From contig PJRA01000196.1 in the NCBI GenBank assembly GCA_016987375.1, positions 2,271,305 through 2,300,947 on the forward strand: a stretch of DNA of 29,643 nt. The letters are read 5' to 3'. Each line of letters opens with the position of its first letter. Position 1 is the first letter of the stretch. Shown here one piece after another: positions 21,067-29,643 of this stretch. Under the pieces are notes generated by a model. The model saw only the letters and a list, made by a program, of their open reading frames with translations, did not search any database and was not told the DNA's origin. The stretch comes from Brachionus koreanus. Its lineage: Eukaryota; Rotifera; Eurotatoria; Ploima; Brachionidae. A program made the position numbers and the translations under genes.

Positions 21067-21342
21067 TCACCAGATGTGGCCACGTTTTTCATGAAAATTT
21101 TGCTGATCGATAATTGAATTAGCTTCTTTTCTTGTCTCTCCAGTTAAAAATTCTCTTTCTTGAATCAAATCATTCTTTACTTGAATACTGCTTACTATAG
21201 GCAAGATTTTCTCTAGGATATTTTTAAAAATTTTGCTTCTTATATCAAATAGATAATCGTTTCTTTCTTGATTATTAGATAGTTTAAAACCATTGACGAG
21301 AGTCAATACAAAAACTATATACATAACGCTTTGAATTTTCAT
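21067..21342 (-). CDS. Small secreted protein, possible peptide-hormone precursor
   Basis: An intronless 91-codon frame from a true ATG. Residues 1-18 (MKIQSVMYIVFVLTLVNG) make a convincing signal peptide. The rest is charged and largely helical (IFKNILEKILPIVSSIQVKND), with a possible basic cleavage pair RK at 71-72 and KR at 86-87 followed by a four-residue end, GHIW. It has no cysteines. No family is recognised. An AATAAA downstream supports a transcript, and the composition is less A/T-driven than chance frames nearby. A peptide precursor is a guess from signal peptide plus dibasic sites. A splice donor (GTGATA) overlaps the last codon, so a further exon is possible. Confidence 0.5.
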   Translation of the reverse strand: MKIQSVMYIVFVLTLVNGFKLSNNQERNDYLFDIRSKIFKNILEKILPIVSSIQVKNDLIQEREFLTGETRKEANSIIDQQNFHEKRGHIW

Positions 21343-21874
21343 TTTTCAAGCTGGCAATTGAAACAAAAAGTAAGAAAAGTTTCTAAAAAAAAAATTTTTT
21401 TTAAATTCTTCTACAAAATTGAATAAAAATTTTTGAATTTTTTTTGACACAGTATTTAAGATTTTTATACCATCCATCATGTTAATCTCAATGTACGCTT
21501 TTAGATGTGCGAAAAATTCATTAAAATCAGATTTGGTTATTAAAAGACATTTTTTTTAATTAAAAATTGTATCAAATTGCAAAATTTTTACGTCTTTGGA
21601 AACTTGTTGTGAAAAACAATAATCCACCTTTCAAAGGCGCCGAATGATTTTTAAATTAATCATATTACAAAATATTTTAAATCAAAAATAAAATGATTAC
21701 AAATTAAATTGAGCTTTTTGTTAACAAATCCACCGAAGAATTCAATTAATTGAATGATCTGTGATTAAATAAAGAGTGGGGCTTAATCGTCTACATTAGA
21801 TTTCAAAATAAAAAATCAACCTGGATATATTATTTTATAAGTGTATCAGATTTAATTTGCTAAAATTATTAAAG
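21343..21874. other. Intergenic DNA, no gene seen
   Basis: AT-rich upstream region of the small secreted-protein gene without supportable features. Confidence 0.45.
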
Positions 21875-21979
21875 CAATAAATAAAAAATTTAAATTAAAA
21901 TAGAAAGCATTGATTTTTTTTAATTAAAATATTCCGCTAATTTTGATTTGAAACTTGTAAAGCTATATAATCACCGATA
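21875..21979. repeat. Direct repeat, copy 1
   Basis: About 105 bases, diverged but collinear with 22172-22274. Shared blocks are AATAAATAAAAAA, AAAATAGA.AG.ATTGA, ATTTGAAACT.GTAA and GCTATATAATCAC.GAT. Confidence 0.6.
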
Positions 21980-22171
21980 CTAGTTTTTACAAATGAATTT
22001 CAATCAATAATTAATACCTCTCGTATTGTGAATTTGGCCAAAAAACTAGAAAAAAGTCCATTGATAAATAATTTTAATAATTAAATAATTAATAACACAA
22101 AATAAAAAAAAAATATAATAGAAATTCAAAATCATACATAAGTTTTAAAGTATAATGCTTTTCGTCCAAAG

Positions 22172-22274
22172 TAATAAATAAAAAAAAAATAAAATAAAAT
22201 AGAGAGTATTGACTTTTTATAATAAAATATTTAGCTATTTTTATTTGAAACTAGTAACGCTATATAATCACTGA
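22172..22274. repeat. Direct repeat, copy 2
   Basis: Second copy of the 21875-21979 repeat, about 297 bases further on. It suggests an old local duplication or two insertions of one family. Confidence 0.6.
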
Positions 22275-22413
22275 TGATGAGTGATTAAATGTGGCAGAAA
22301 ATTGATAATCACACAAAGTCAAAGTCATGTCAATTAAATTAACTGAAAAAATAAATTTTCGGTCATTGACTTCACTAAAGACTTAGATTTTTTGCTTATC
22401 AACATTTCTGGAA

Positions 22414-22748
22414 ATTGTGAATCTTGGAACAAAACACAAAAACAAAAATTTTTAAATGAAAAAAACTTTTTCTAAGGGTCTAAAAATAGTTCTGTAAAAT
22501 GTACCAACTGATTCAAGGTCTGTATCACCCAAATTTAGTCAGTGCAAAAACTGTGCTATTGTGTAAAACAGTATATACTTTAGAAAATTATTAAAATTAA
22601 TTTGCATAAGTTTTACACAAACTAAATTTTGGTGATACAAACCTTGAATCAGTTGATACATTTTACAGAACAACTTTTAGACCCTTAGAAAAAGAATTTT
22701 ATTAATTTAAAATTTTTGTTTTTGTGTTTTGTTCCAAAATTCACAATA
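22414..22748. mobile_element. Foldback/MITE element with ~130-bp inverted arms
   Basis: The left arm (22414-22540) begins ATTGTGAATCTTGGAACAAA and runs through CTAAGGGTCTAAAA and ACTGATTCAAGG. The right arm (about 22621-22748) is its reverse complement with scattered changes. An 80-base AT-rich spacer lies between. No open frame is present. No clear target duplication is seen, so the superfamily stays open. Confidence 0.8.
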
Positions 22749-23028
22749 CCCATATATGCTCTTTTTAAATAAACTATAATAACTAATGTCTGGTTTTCAG
22801 ATAATAATCAAATTGTCAATTTGGTTTTACCAGAAATTAAAAAAAAAATTAATAAATTACATGATCAATCAAAAAAATGGCTGATCCTTTTTCGGTCAAC
22901 TGGTTACTAAAGACCAAAATAAAAAACCAGAATAAACTATATTAAACGATAAAATATTTGGAATTTAAATTTTTTTTACTTTTTAAATAATGTTAATTAA
23001 GTGTTTAGTGTTTAACTAAAAAATAAAA
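22749..23028. other. Spacer downstream of ESD, no gene seen
   Basis: AT-rich 3' flank of the ESD gene. No AATAAA was found close behind its stop. Confidence 0.45.
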
Positions 23029-24218
23029 TTAATTTTTTAGATGTTTTGCATGAAATTCAAAATGTTCTTGGATGAATGTTGATATAAAATAATAAGAATG
23101 ATCGTATCCCTAAGAAAAAACAATTAATTTTTAATCAAGTCGGAATTTAAAAAAAATTTACCTCACGATTCTTCAAGTTTATTTTAATACGGTCATTTCC
23201 TTGACTGGCAACTATCAAGTTTTGAGGATTAAGTTGATTTTGTTTTAAAAAATTATCCTCTAATCCTTGGTCAACTAAAATTTCAGCATTCGGTCCAGTG
23301 TATTGCTTAATTAAACAGCATGAATCATAACCATTCCAGGCATCTTGATTAGAACCTAGGTAGCCAGAGAATGCATTTTTTCCCCATTCACAATTTATAG
23401 GATTCGAAATTGGTGCAAATGCAGATACAGAACAGTATTTGTTTGGATTTTTTAGAAAACTTATGAGTGCTCCATGACCACCCATGCTTAATTATAAAAT
23501 TAGATGAAAATTATATTTTTTTATTCTTTTGTTTAAATTTTACCTATGACCGAAAATAGATACTTTAAAATTTTTTCCTTTGGTAAAATTTTTTTTAATA
23601 ACTTGATGTAACTTTAATAAAAGATAAAAGTTTGGAATTTATTTTTTAAATTTAAAACCTCAGAATTTATGTAAGAATACATTCTGTAGTTTTTTGCCCA
23701 TTTAGATTCGGTTGCATCTACATAAAAGCCAGCACCTTCACCAAAATCCCATCTATCTGAATCACCCTCAATTTTGCATCCCCCTTAAAAAATTAGATTA
23801 GAAAGTCAAAAATTCTATATTCCTTTTTTCAAAATTTACTTGGACTAGTATCAGGAGCTATGACAATAATTTGATGCTCTTGTGCGTACTTTTGGAAACC
23901 AGATTTGCTAATAAAATTTTGCTCAGTACATGTTAGTCCTTGTTGAATTTAAATTTAATTGCTTATTTTATTTTTTCTGAAAACAAAATATTTAACCTGA
24001 TAACCAAATCAAAACTGGAAGAGTCTCTGAAGATTCACTTTTTGGAATAAAGGCCGCAAATTTCATTTTACAATTCAATTCATTACTTGAATGCTCGTAA
24101 ATATTTTGAAGACCTTTAAAAATTTGATTTCTTAGATTTGGATAAATTTTTCAAATACAATTTAACCATCAAAGCACTTGTTGGAACTAATTAGATTAAT
24201 TTCAGTTGGATCTATCAT
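23029..24218 (-). CDS. ESD: S-formylglutathione hydrolase (esterase D)
   Basis: Cytosolic alpha/beta hydrolase that cleaves S-formylglutathione to glutathione and formate, the last step of formaldehyde detoxification. The seven exons are 24218-24167, 24113-23997, 23938-23840, 23783-23659, 23611-23544, 23486-23162 and 23109-23029. All phases agree, introns are 47-58 nt, and the product is 288 residues (human 282). Conserved segments are [54 protein letters not shown] and [17 protein letters not shown] carries nucleophile Ser154, split by an intron. VDQGLEDNF (Asp226) and GYDHSYYFI (His266) complete the triad. The order and spacing match the family over the full length. It follows CARS1 on the same strand, 255 bases downstream. 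Confidence 0.96.
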
Positions 24219-24403
24219 TCTCTTTCAAGTTAGCTCAATCAAAAATAAGTAAATTTTATGAAATATTAAATTCTAAAGCATATGTATAAAAATAGTTTTT
24301 AAAATTATGTATATTTGATAAAATGTTGTTAAGTTTTGATCAAACATTATCATAAAATTTTGATTTAATTATAAAAAAACAATTCACACTTATATTGGAA
24401 AAT

Positions 24404-24409
24404 TTTATT
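24404..24409 (-). promoter_or_regulatory. Polyadenylation signal of CARS1
   Basis: AATAAA on the minus strand about 65 bases behind the stop codon. Confidence 0.55.
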
Positions 24410-24473
24410 CCTAAAAATTAATTTTTAAAAGCTAAAAATTCACTTAAAAAAATTATTTTTAATCATCTTGAAT

Positions 24474-27400
24474 TTATGATTCAGACATCTTTTTCTTGCT
24501 TTCCAAATACTCTTGATAATTTTTTGCTTGAGTTTCAAAAAGTTTTTCTAATTTTTTTCTGGCACCTTTAGAAAGTTCTTTTCCTTCAGCATCCAAAACA
24601 GGAATTCCTCGTTCGTCAAATTTAGAATATTTATCTGTTTCCTTCAAAAACATTTCATGAGGAGGAATTGCTTTTTTTGCTTCTTTTTCTTTCTGAAAAT
24701 CAAATTAATTAGAAAATGAAATTGATTTTATAAATAAAATCTGACTCTAGCCCGTTCGAGTTCTTGTTTTCTCTTTAGATCTTCGGCTTTTTTTCTTTCA
24801 GCTAACAAAATTTTTTGTTCACGTTCTTTAAGCAATGTTTCTTTATCGCATAGCTTTATCACAGTTCGATCATCTAATGATTTAATTTCATATATAAACA
24901 GTGCTTTTCAACAAATAAAAACATACTCAAGTCCTCCATTAGAACTCCTAAATTAGGTAAAACATCATCTCTAAGTTTGTCACAAATATTTAAAATTTGA
25001 CTCTCTAAATGAGTAAAATGATCAAAATTTTGATAATAATTAAAAATCAAAAAAATACGTTTTGAAGCTCTAGCTTCTGTTCTTACATCATCTCTGAACT
25101 TTGACAACACGTTCAGATACGGCATCAAGAGCTCATCTTGCTTTACAAAACAAATTAAAATTATTAAAAATAGTGAAAGTTATTGGGTATTTTTTTTCAA
25201 TTTACATTTTGAATTTCAGTATTATTTGATGCTGGGAAGCCCATAAGCTCATTTGTTTCTATGACCCCAAAAATTTTAAGTAAACTAGTGATATAAATTG
25301 CAATATCACGTAACAAGACCAAGTTGAACGACTCTTGATTGTAGTTGCTATTCATATAAGTGTTTGAGCATGAGATCAAATTTAGAATTTCTTTTACAAC
25401 TTGAGGAGTATTAATGGAATCTAAAGAAAATGGGATTTTCTAGAAATTAACAAAAAAAACTTAGTTTATAAATTAACCGCAAAGAGCTTTGTGGATTAGT
25501 GATTTCTTTTCATTGAATGTACTTAGTAACACTTTTTCTGTTTTTCCAAATTTTTTAAAATCATTTGCTTGATCAAATTTTATGTCACGCGAAAAATCTT
25601 TTATTTTGAAAAAAAATTCCTTAAAAATATAAATTTTTAAATTTAATAGACAAAATAAAACAAATACCTTGCATGTTTTCTCAAAGTTGAGTGCAGTTTC
25701 CATTGCCTGATCGCTGTAGTCCAATGTATCTTTCCATTGATACAATAGAAAAAGAATTCTTATTTGTCTAGAAGTATAATTTTTCAATGCATCCTTTATT
25801 GTGATAAAATTCTTCAACGATTTAGACATTTTACATCCCTGAATGTGTAGATGTCCACTATGAAGGAAGAAATTAACCCAATTATTGTTGCAAAAAGCAG
25901 CTTCCGATTGAGCTATTTCGTTATCATGATGAGGAAATTTTAGGTCAGTTCCTCCGGAATGAATATCAATATTGCTACCAAATATAGCGCCGGCCATTGC
26001 CGAACATTCAATGTGCCATCCGGGTCTGCCTCGACCCCATGGTGATTCCCAAGAAGGTTCGCCTGGCTTAGAAAATTTCCACAATGCAAAATCAGCTGGA
26101 TTTCGCTTTTCTTGAGCTTGATCGGTCAGATCTCCTTCACCTTCTGCCAAAGCTTTTGTATCTCCAAACGCTTCGGGTACCAATTTTGCATAGTAATGAT
26201 TTTCACTGTTCGAAAATTTTATTGTATCAAAGTAGACAGAACCTTTTGATTCATATGCAAAGCCATTTTTTATGATATCTTGAATGAATTCGATTATCTC
26301 AGGAACATATTCACTTACCCTAGTCAAAACATTTGCTGGTAAAATCTAAATTAAATAATTGCTTTTAAAAAAAAAAATAAATCAATTTTATATTCAGCTA
26401 CATTCAGTGCTGCCATGTCTTTATGAAATTCGTCTTCATAGTGTCTAGGCAGAGTTCGGAAAATAGAATTATCTGTCACATCTTTTCCTTTCAGCTTATC
26501 TAACCAAGTACTAAGTACTTCACTTGATGCGTCTAAAATCTCCTTGCGTAATTGTTCATCTTTGTTTGATGATTTATCAAATTTATCTAAAACAAACTTG
26601 ACACTCGAGATAATTTTATTATACATGTCTTTTTTATCTTTATCTTGTTCATCAAGAGCTTTTTGTTCAGTTAAGCTAAGAGCTTCTTTGACATTATCGA
26701 CTATTTTTTCAATAGAACTACTCGTTTTCGAATACTCTTCAAAGAGATAATTTTTTCTAGCTCGAGTAATAATCTATTAGATGCTAAAATTAAATTTAAA
26801 TTTTATAAACTATTAGTCATTAATTACTTTATCATCAATGTCAGTTACGTTCATGCAGTACGTTACATCATATTTAAAATAATCCTGTAAAACTCTTCTC
26901 AAAATATCAAAAGATATAAAACAGCTATAAAAAAAATTTTTAATTTGTCAGATAAAAATGTAAAAAATTCAGAAATTATATTTTACCGGGCATGACCCAT
27001 GTGAGATTCGTCATAGACAGTTGGACCACACGAATACCATTTTAAATGCTTTCCATCAAGTGGTTTAAAAATTTCCTTAAATTTATTTAGATTAAAATAC
27101 AATGTTCAGAAAATTGTTTTTTATGGTCCTTATTTATTCAATGTATGTAATGGGATTTAATAATTTGAAATTTAAGAAAGTTATTCCCCATGGAAATGTA
27201 GATGAAAATTGTCTTGGACTTTTGAACTCAAGCAACATAACAAATATGGAGAGATGCGAATTTTACAACTGTTTTGAAAAGAGATTTCCTTGTGGAAAAG
27301 AGTATTGGATAATGAATTGGGGCTATAAATACTGTCGTCGCTATGCAGATGAAAACTTTGCCAAAAATTTCACAAAAATTGGTCAAAGTCTTTTAAATCA

Positions 27401-27777
27401 CGTTAACAAGTGTTTGCCTAAATATTTCGAAAGAAATTATAGATCAAAACGGCCAGTTATCTGCAAAAAACTGTACAATCAGGCTTTTGAAGCTCAAACT
27501 AACTGTTATTTGGACATTCAAAAGGATTTTTGCACTGCTTTTAAAGACAATAAAATGTTGTTTGTTAAAGTAATGGATAATAGTGATCTATTGAATTTTG
27601 AATCTATAGCTATGATAAAAAAAGCAACAGAAAATTGTTCACCTAGAATAGATTTTTTTTCTCTTTTTAGTGGTAATTAAAATAATAAACCTTTTGTCTC
27701 GTCAAACTGTTGAACATAACCAGCTCATCGGTTTCATTTTTTGACGATGATTGCCATGTTGGTAGAGCTCGTTTCAT
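24474..27777 (-). CDS. CARS1: Cysteinyl-tRNA synthetase, cytosolic
   Basis: Class I synthetase that charges tRNA-Cys. Eleven exons: 27777-27691, 27075-26987, 26924-26828, 26773-26402, 26345-25668, 25619-25478, 25420-25206, 25140-25059, 25004-24927, 24873-24746 and 24692-24474. The product is 728 residues (human 748). Key features are [15 protein letters not shown] with zinc Cys45 and the HIGH-type HMGH (54-57), [21 protein letters not shown] (Cys329), FPHHDNE (352-358) and the KMSKS loop (387-391). The C-terminus has the eukaryote-specific Lys/Glu-rich coil and [20 protein letters not shown]. Residues 92-215 match the insertion of eukaryotic enzymes. Ten introns are 48-65 nt except the first (615 nt), which contains another gene on the opposite strand. 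Introns at 25620-25667 and 25005-25058 are multiples of three without an in-frame stop; both were removed because they interrupt family-conserved sequence. Confidence 0.96.
27102..27680 (+). CDS. STC: Stanniocalcin-like secreted glycoprotein hormone
   Basis: A complete intronless frame of 192 residues beginning with a signal peptide (about 1-19, [18 protein letters not shown]). The mature part has ten cysteines at 37, 52, 57, 64, 78, 104, 121, 135, 144 and 179. Their spacing (4, 6, 13, 25, 16, 13 and 8 residues between the central ones) follows the stanniocalcin pattern, and the text is similar in the C-x4-C segment and around [12 protein letters not shown] and [11 protein letters not shown]-glycosylation sequons occur at 42, 45, 89 and 178. 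Vertebrate stanniocalcins are secreted regulators of calcium and phosphate and inhibit pappalysins. The eleventh, dimerising Cys of STC1 is not evident. The gene lies wholly inside CARS1 intron 1, antisense, 26 bases from one splice site and 10 from the other. Confidence 0.78.
   Translation: MFRKLFFMVLIYSMYVMGFNNLKFKKVIPHGNVDENCLGLLNSSNITNMERCEFYNCFEKRFPCGKEYWIMNWGYKYCRRYADENFAKNFTKIGQSLLNHVNKCLPKYFERNYRSKRPVICKKLYNQAFEAQTNCYLDIQKDFCTAFKDNKMLFVKVMDNSDLLNFESIAMIKKATENCSPRIDFFSLFSGN
27684..27689 (+). promoter_or_regulatory. Polyadenylation signal of the stanniocalcin-like gene
   Basis: AATAAA three bases behind the stop and touching the CARS1 splice donor (27689-27690 on the opposite strand). 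Cleavage would fall inside CARS1 exon 1, making the two transcripts overlap antisense. Confidence 0.5.
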
Positions 27778-28338
27778 TTTTATCTTTTTCTAAATTAAAA
27801 ACTATTCAATAAACTTAATTTATATTAATCTAAATTACATGAAATTTTAAAATTATTACATCAAAATGTCAAATTTGTTGACGTTTATGTTTTTTTTTTG
27901 GATTTAAATTTAATAAAGATCTCCTAGATCAATTTTTTAGTGAAATGATCGAAAAGACTTTTTATTTCTATACACATTATTTTCTCTCTCTTCATTAACA
28001 TTTTTGCAAGCATTTAAATGCAATTTTAAAATTCAATGTGTTTGATATAGTTTGAAAAGAAAAGTTCAAGGTCATTTCAGAATATTTATTCAATCAAATT
28101 TTTATTCATTCATAAGATAGATAATATTCGATTAAATCTATATTTAAAATCATTCAATCATTTAAAAACTGCTTTCATTTGTTAAAATTACAATAATGAG
28201 TAGTTGTCTATTTTGTAATCATCATTCACTGCATTTTTCATTCATTAAAACATACATTTCGAATAATATAATAATTAAAGTATACATTTTTTTTCGATTC
28301 AGCACAAATTCAAAAAAGTTAAAAATTTTAATTTTAAC
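27778..28338. other. CARS1 upstream region, no gene seen
   Basis: AT-rich DNA 5' of CARS1; it should contain its promoter. No coding segment or distinct element is supported. Confidence 0.45.
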
Positions 28339-28340
28339 TA

Positions 28341-29219
28341 ACGGGTGATCAAAAAGTAAATAATGGCCGTTTTTTTTTAATTAAAAAAAAACATGTTCTT
28401 CCAAACAAAAGACTATGAAATTTTATACGAATGTAAGTTAACTTCTAATGTAAAAAAATTAATTAACATTTAATTTGAAGGTTGTTTATTATTTGAATTA
28501 GACCAATGACATTGCCTATGACCCTTTCATCAAAATATCCCTGGTAAACCAATTTTGAGGAAATTAAGTTTTGTATATCTTCTTTTAATAGGTAAATTAT
28601 TAAAAGTAGAACAAGCTTGTTATTCAAGCTTTTTGAAAAGCTATTTTTGTATTTTTAAACTTAATAAATTTTCTTAACTTTTAGACTTGCTTATATCGAG
28701 TCTTGTTTTTTTAAGTCACTAGATTAAGAGTCTTTATATTAAAAATATATGATTTTAATTATCTTTATTTTAATTACCAGGTAATTGAGTTTTTATTTAC
28801 AAAATTTGATGAAATTATCTAATTTAATTCAAAAGTTATAATCAAACATGCTAAAACAATCGAATTTTTAGCAACAAAAAAATTATGTCAAAATTTAGTG
28901 TTTTCTTATCATAACTTTTGAATGGATCAATAATTATATATATATTATATATATCTAAAATCCTTGTAAAATTTTCTATAAGATGATAAACAAAACTTAA
29001 TTTCCTCAAAATTGGTTTACCAGGGATATTTTGATGAAAGGGTCATAGGCAATGTCATTGGTCTAATTCAAATAATAATCAACATTCAAATTAAATGTTA
29101 ATTAATTTTTTTACATTAGAAGTTAACTTACATTCGTATAGAATTTCATAGTCTTTTGTTTAGAGGAACATGTTTTTTTTTAATTTAAAAAAAACGGCCA
29201 TTACTTTTTGAACACCCGT
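28341..29219. mobile_element. Mariner-type MITE with ~245-bp terminal inverted repeats
   Basis: The ends are ACGGGTGATCAAAAAGTAA and TTACTTTTTGAACACCCGT, each bordered by a TA dinucleotide (28339-28340 and 29220-29221). Inverted similarity extends from the ends to about 28590 and 28975, including CCAATGACATTGCCTATGAC and its complement. The arms are nearly identical, so the insertion is probably fairly recent. The interior is AT-rich, with a smaller inverted pair around TTCAAAAGTTATAA, and has no transposase. The first nine bases (ACGGGTGAT) equal those of the deleted mariner at 4142-4953. Confidence 0.88.
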
Positions 29220-29221
29220 TA

Positions 29222-29550
29222 TACTTATGAGATTTTATAATATCTCCTATAACCTAAAAAAAATTCCAGCTCTTTTTTTATCATTTTTTTCTAATTTAAA
29301 AATGCAAAAAGTCTAAAATTTTTACCAGAAAATAGAATTTAACAGAAAATTTTTGTCCAGGGAACTCCAGAAATAAGTCTTTGGCCCATTATGTTGACCT
29401 TTTTTTTATATCTAAACCGCTTTGCTCTATTTGCAATTTAATGGTTCTAAAATATTAATAAAATTCACTTAATCTCTTATTTATATTTAAGTGAAATACA
29501 TTTTTTCCTTAGCCGTCCAATATTTAAACATATGTAATGCATCCTATATA
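29222..29550. other. Spacer between MITE and tRNA-like element, no gene seen
   Basis: AT-rich sequence without a supportable frame. A slightly GC-richer patch lies at 29357-29400. Confidence 0.45.
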
Positions 29551-29622
29551 GCCCGTATAGCCGAGTGGTTTGTGTGTTAGTCATGCAAGCAGAGGGTGGA
29601 GGGTTCAAAACCCATTGAGGGT
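29551..29622 (+). repeat. tRNA-derived sequence, SINE head or tRNA pseudogene
   Basis: An A box (TAGCCGAGTGG, 29558-29568) and a B box (GGTTCAAAACC, 29602-29612) are properly spaced for RNA polymerase III. The acceptor arm pairs at five or six of seven positions and a CAT triplet sits in the anticodon place. The D stem hardly pairs, the T stem has mismatches and the variable region is slightly long. A SINE head or a decayed tRNA therefore fits better than a functional gene. The window ends too soon to see a SINE body. Confidence 0.6.
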
Positions 29623-29643
29623 GTAAAAATCTTCAAAATGTCT

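Noticed and set aside
26084..26275. 63-codon plus-strand frame
   Set aside because: Antisense shadow of the large CARS1 catalytic exon.
26544..26750. 68-codon plus-strand frame
   Set aside because: Antisense shadow of CARS1 exon 4.
1..29643. CRISPR arrays, operons, bacterial promoters or ribosome binding sites
   Set aside because: The split genes, GT-AG introns and polyadenylation signals show an animal genome; no regularly spaced short repeats were seen.

Overview
The window is AT-rich animal DNA. Its genes are split by short canonical GT-AG introns, mostly 45-99 nt, and AATAAA polyadenylation signals lie close behind most stop codons. TMEM138 and a match to the RFX X-box imply a ciliated animal. 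The extreme AT bias and compact introns would fit a monogonont rotifer or a flatworm, but this is an inference and the species cannot be fixed from the sequence. A run of N (13616-14030) marks an assembly gap.

Left half (1-9900): mostly AT-rich DNA without a supportable gene. It holds repeats: a 64-bp perfect palindrome inside a dispersed repeat (1670-1911, second copy 8970-9185), an internally deleted Tc1/mariner element with a DD36E transposase and TA target duplication (4142-4953), a hairpin next to it, a foldback (6006-6175), and a 3'-end copy of a non-LTR retrotransposon (8407-8505).

Middle (9900-20500): a four-exon class A neuropeptide GPCR (+); a sushi/CCP-domain protein (+) whose 5' end is lost in the gap; a decayed non-LTR reverse transcriptase fragment (-); TMEM138 (-) facing an unassigned 127-aa protein gene (+) across a 599-bp shared promoter region with an X-box; and a VKORC1-type vitamin K epoxide reductase (-), convergent with the 127-aa gene.

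Right half (20500-29643): a possible 91-aa secreted peptide precursor (-), a repeat-rich stretch with a foldback element, S-formylglutathione hydrolase (ESD, seven exons, -), cysteinyl-tRNA synthetase (CARS1, eleven exons, -), and a stanniocalcin-like hormone gene (+) nested antisense inside CARS1 intron 1, filling almost all of it. The end holds an 879-bp mariner-type MITE with very long inverted repeats and a tRNA-like SINE head.

The genes form no single pathway. Exon models were assembled by hand from splice signals, reading phase and remembered family features; no alignment or search was run. The strongest points for follow-up are the nested stanniocalcin gene, the X-box shared by TMEM138 and an unnamed gene, and several introns that are multiples of three with no in-frame stop.
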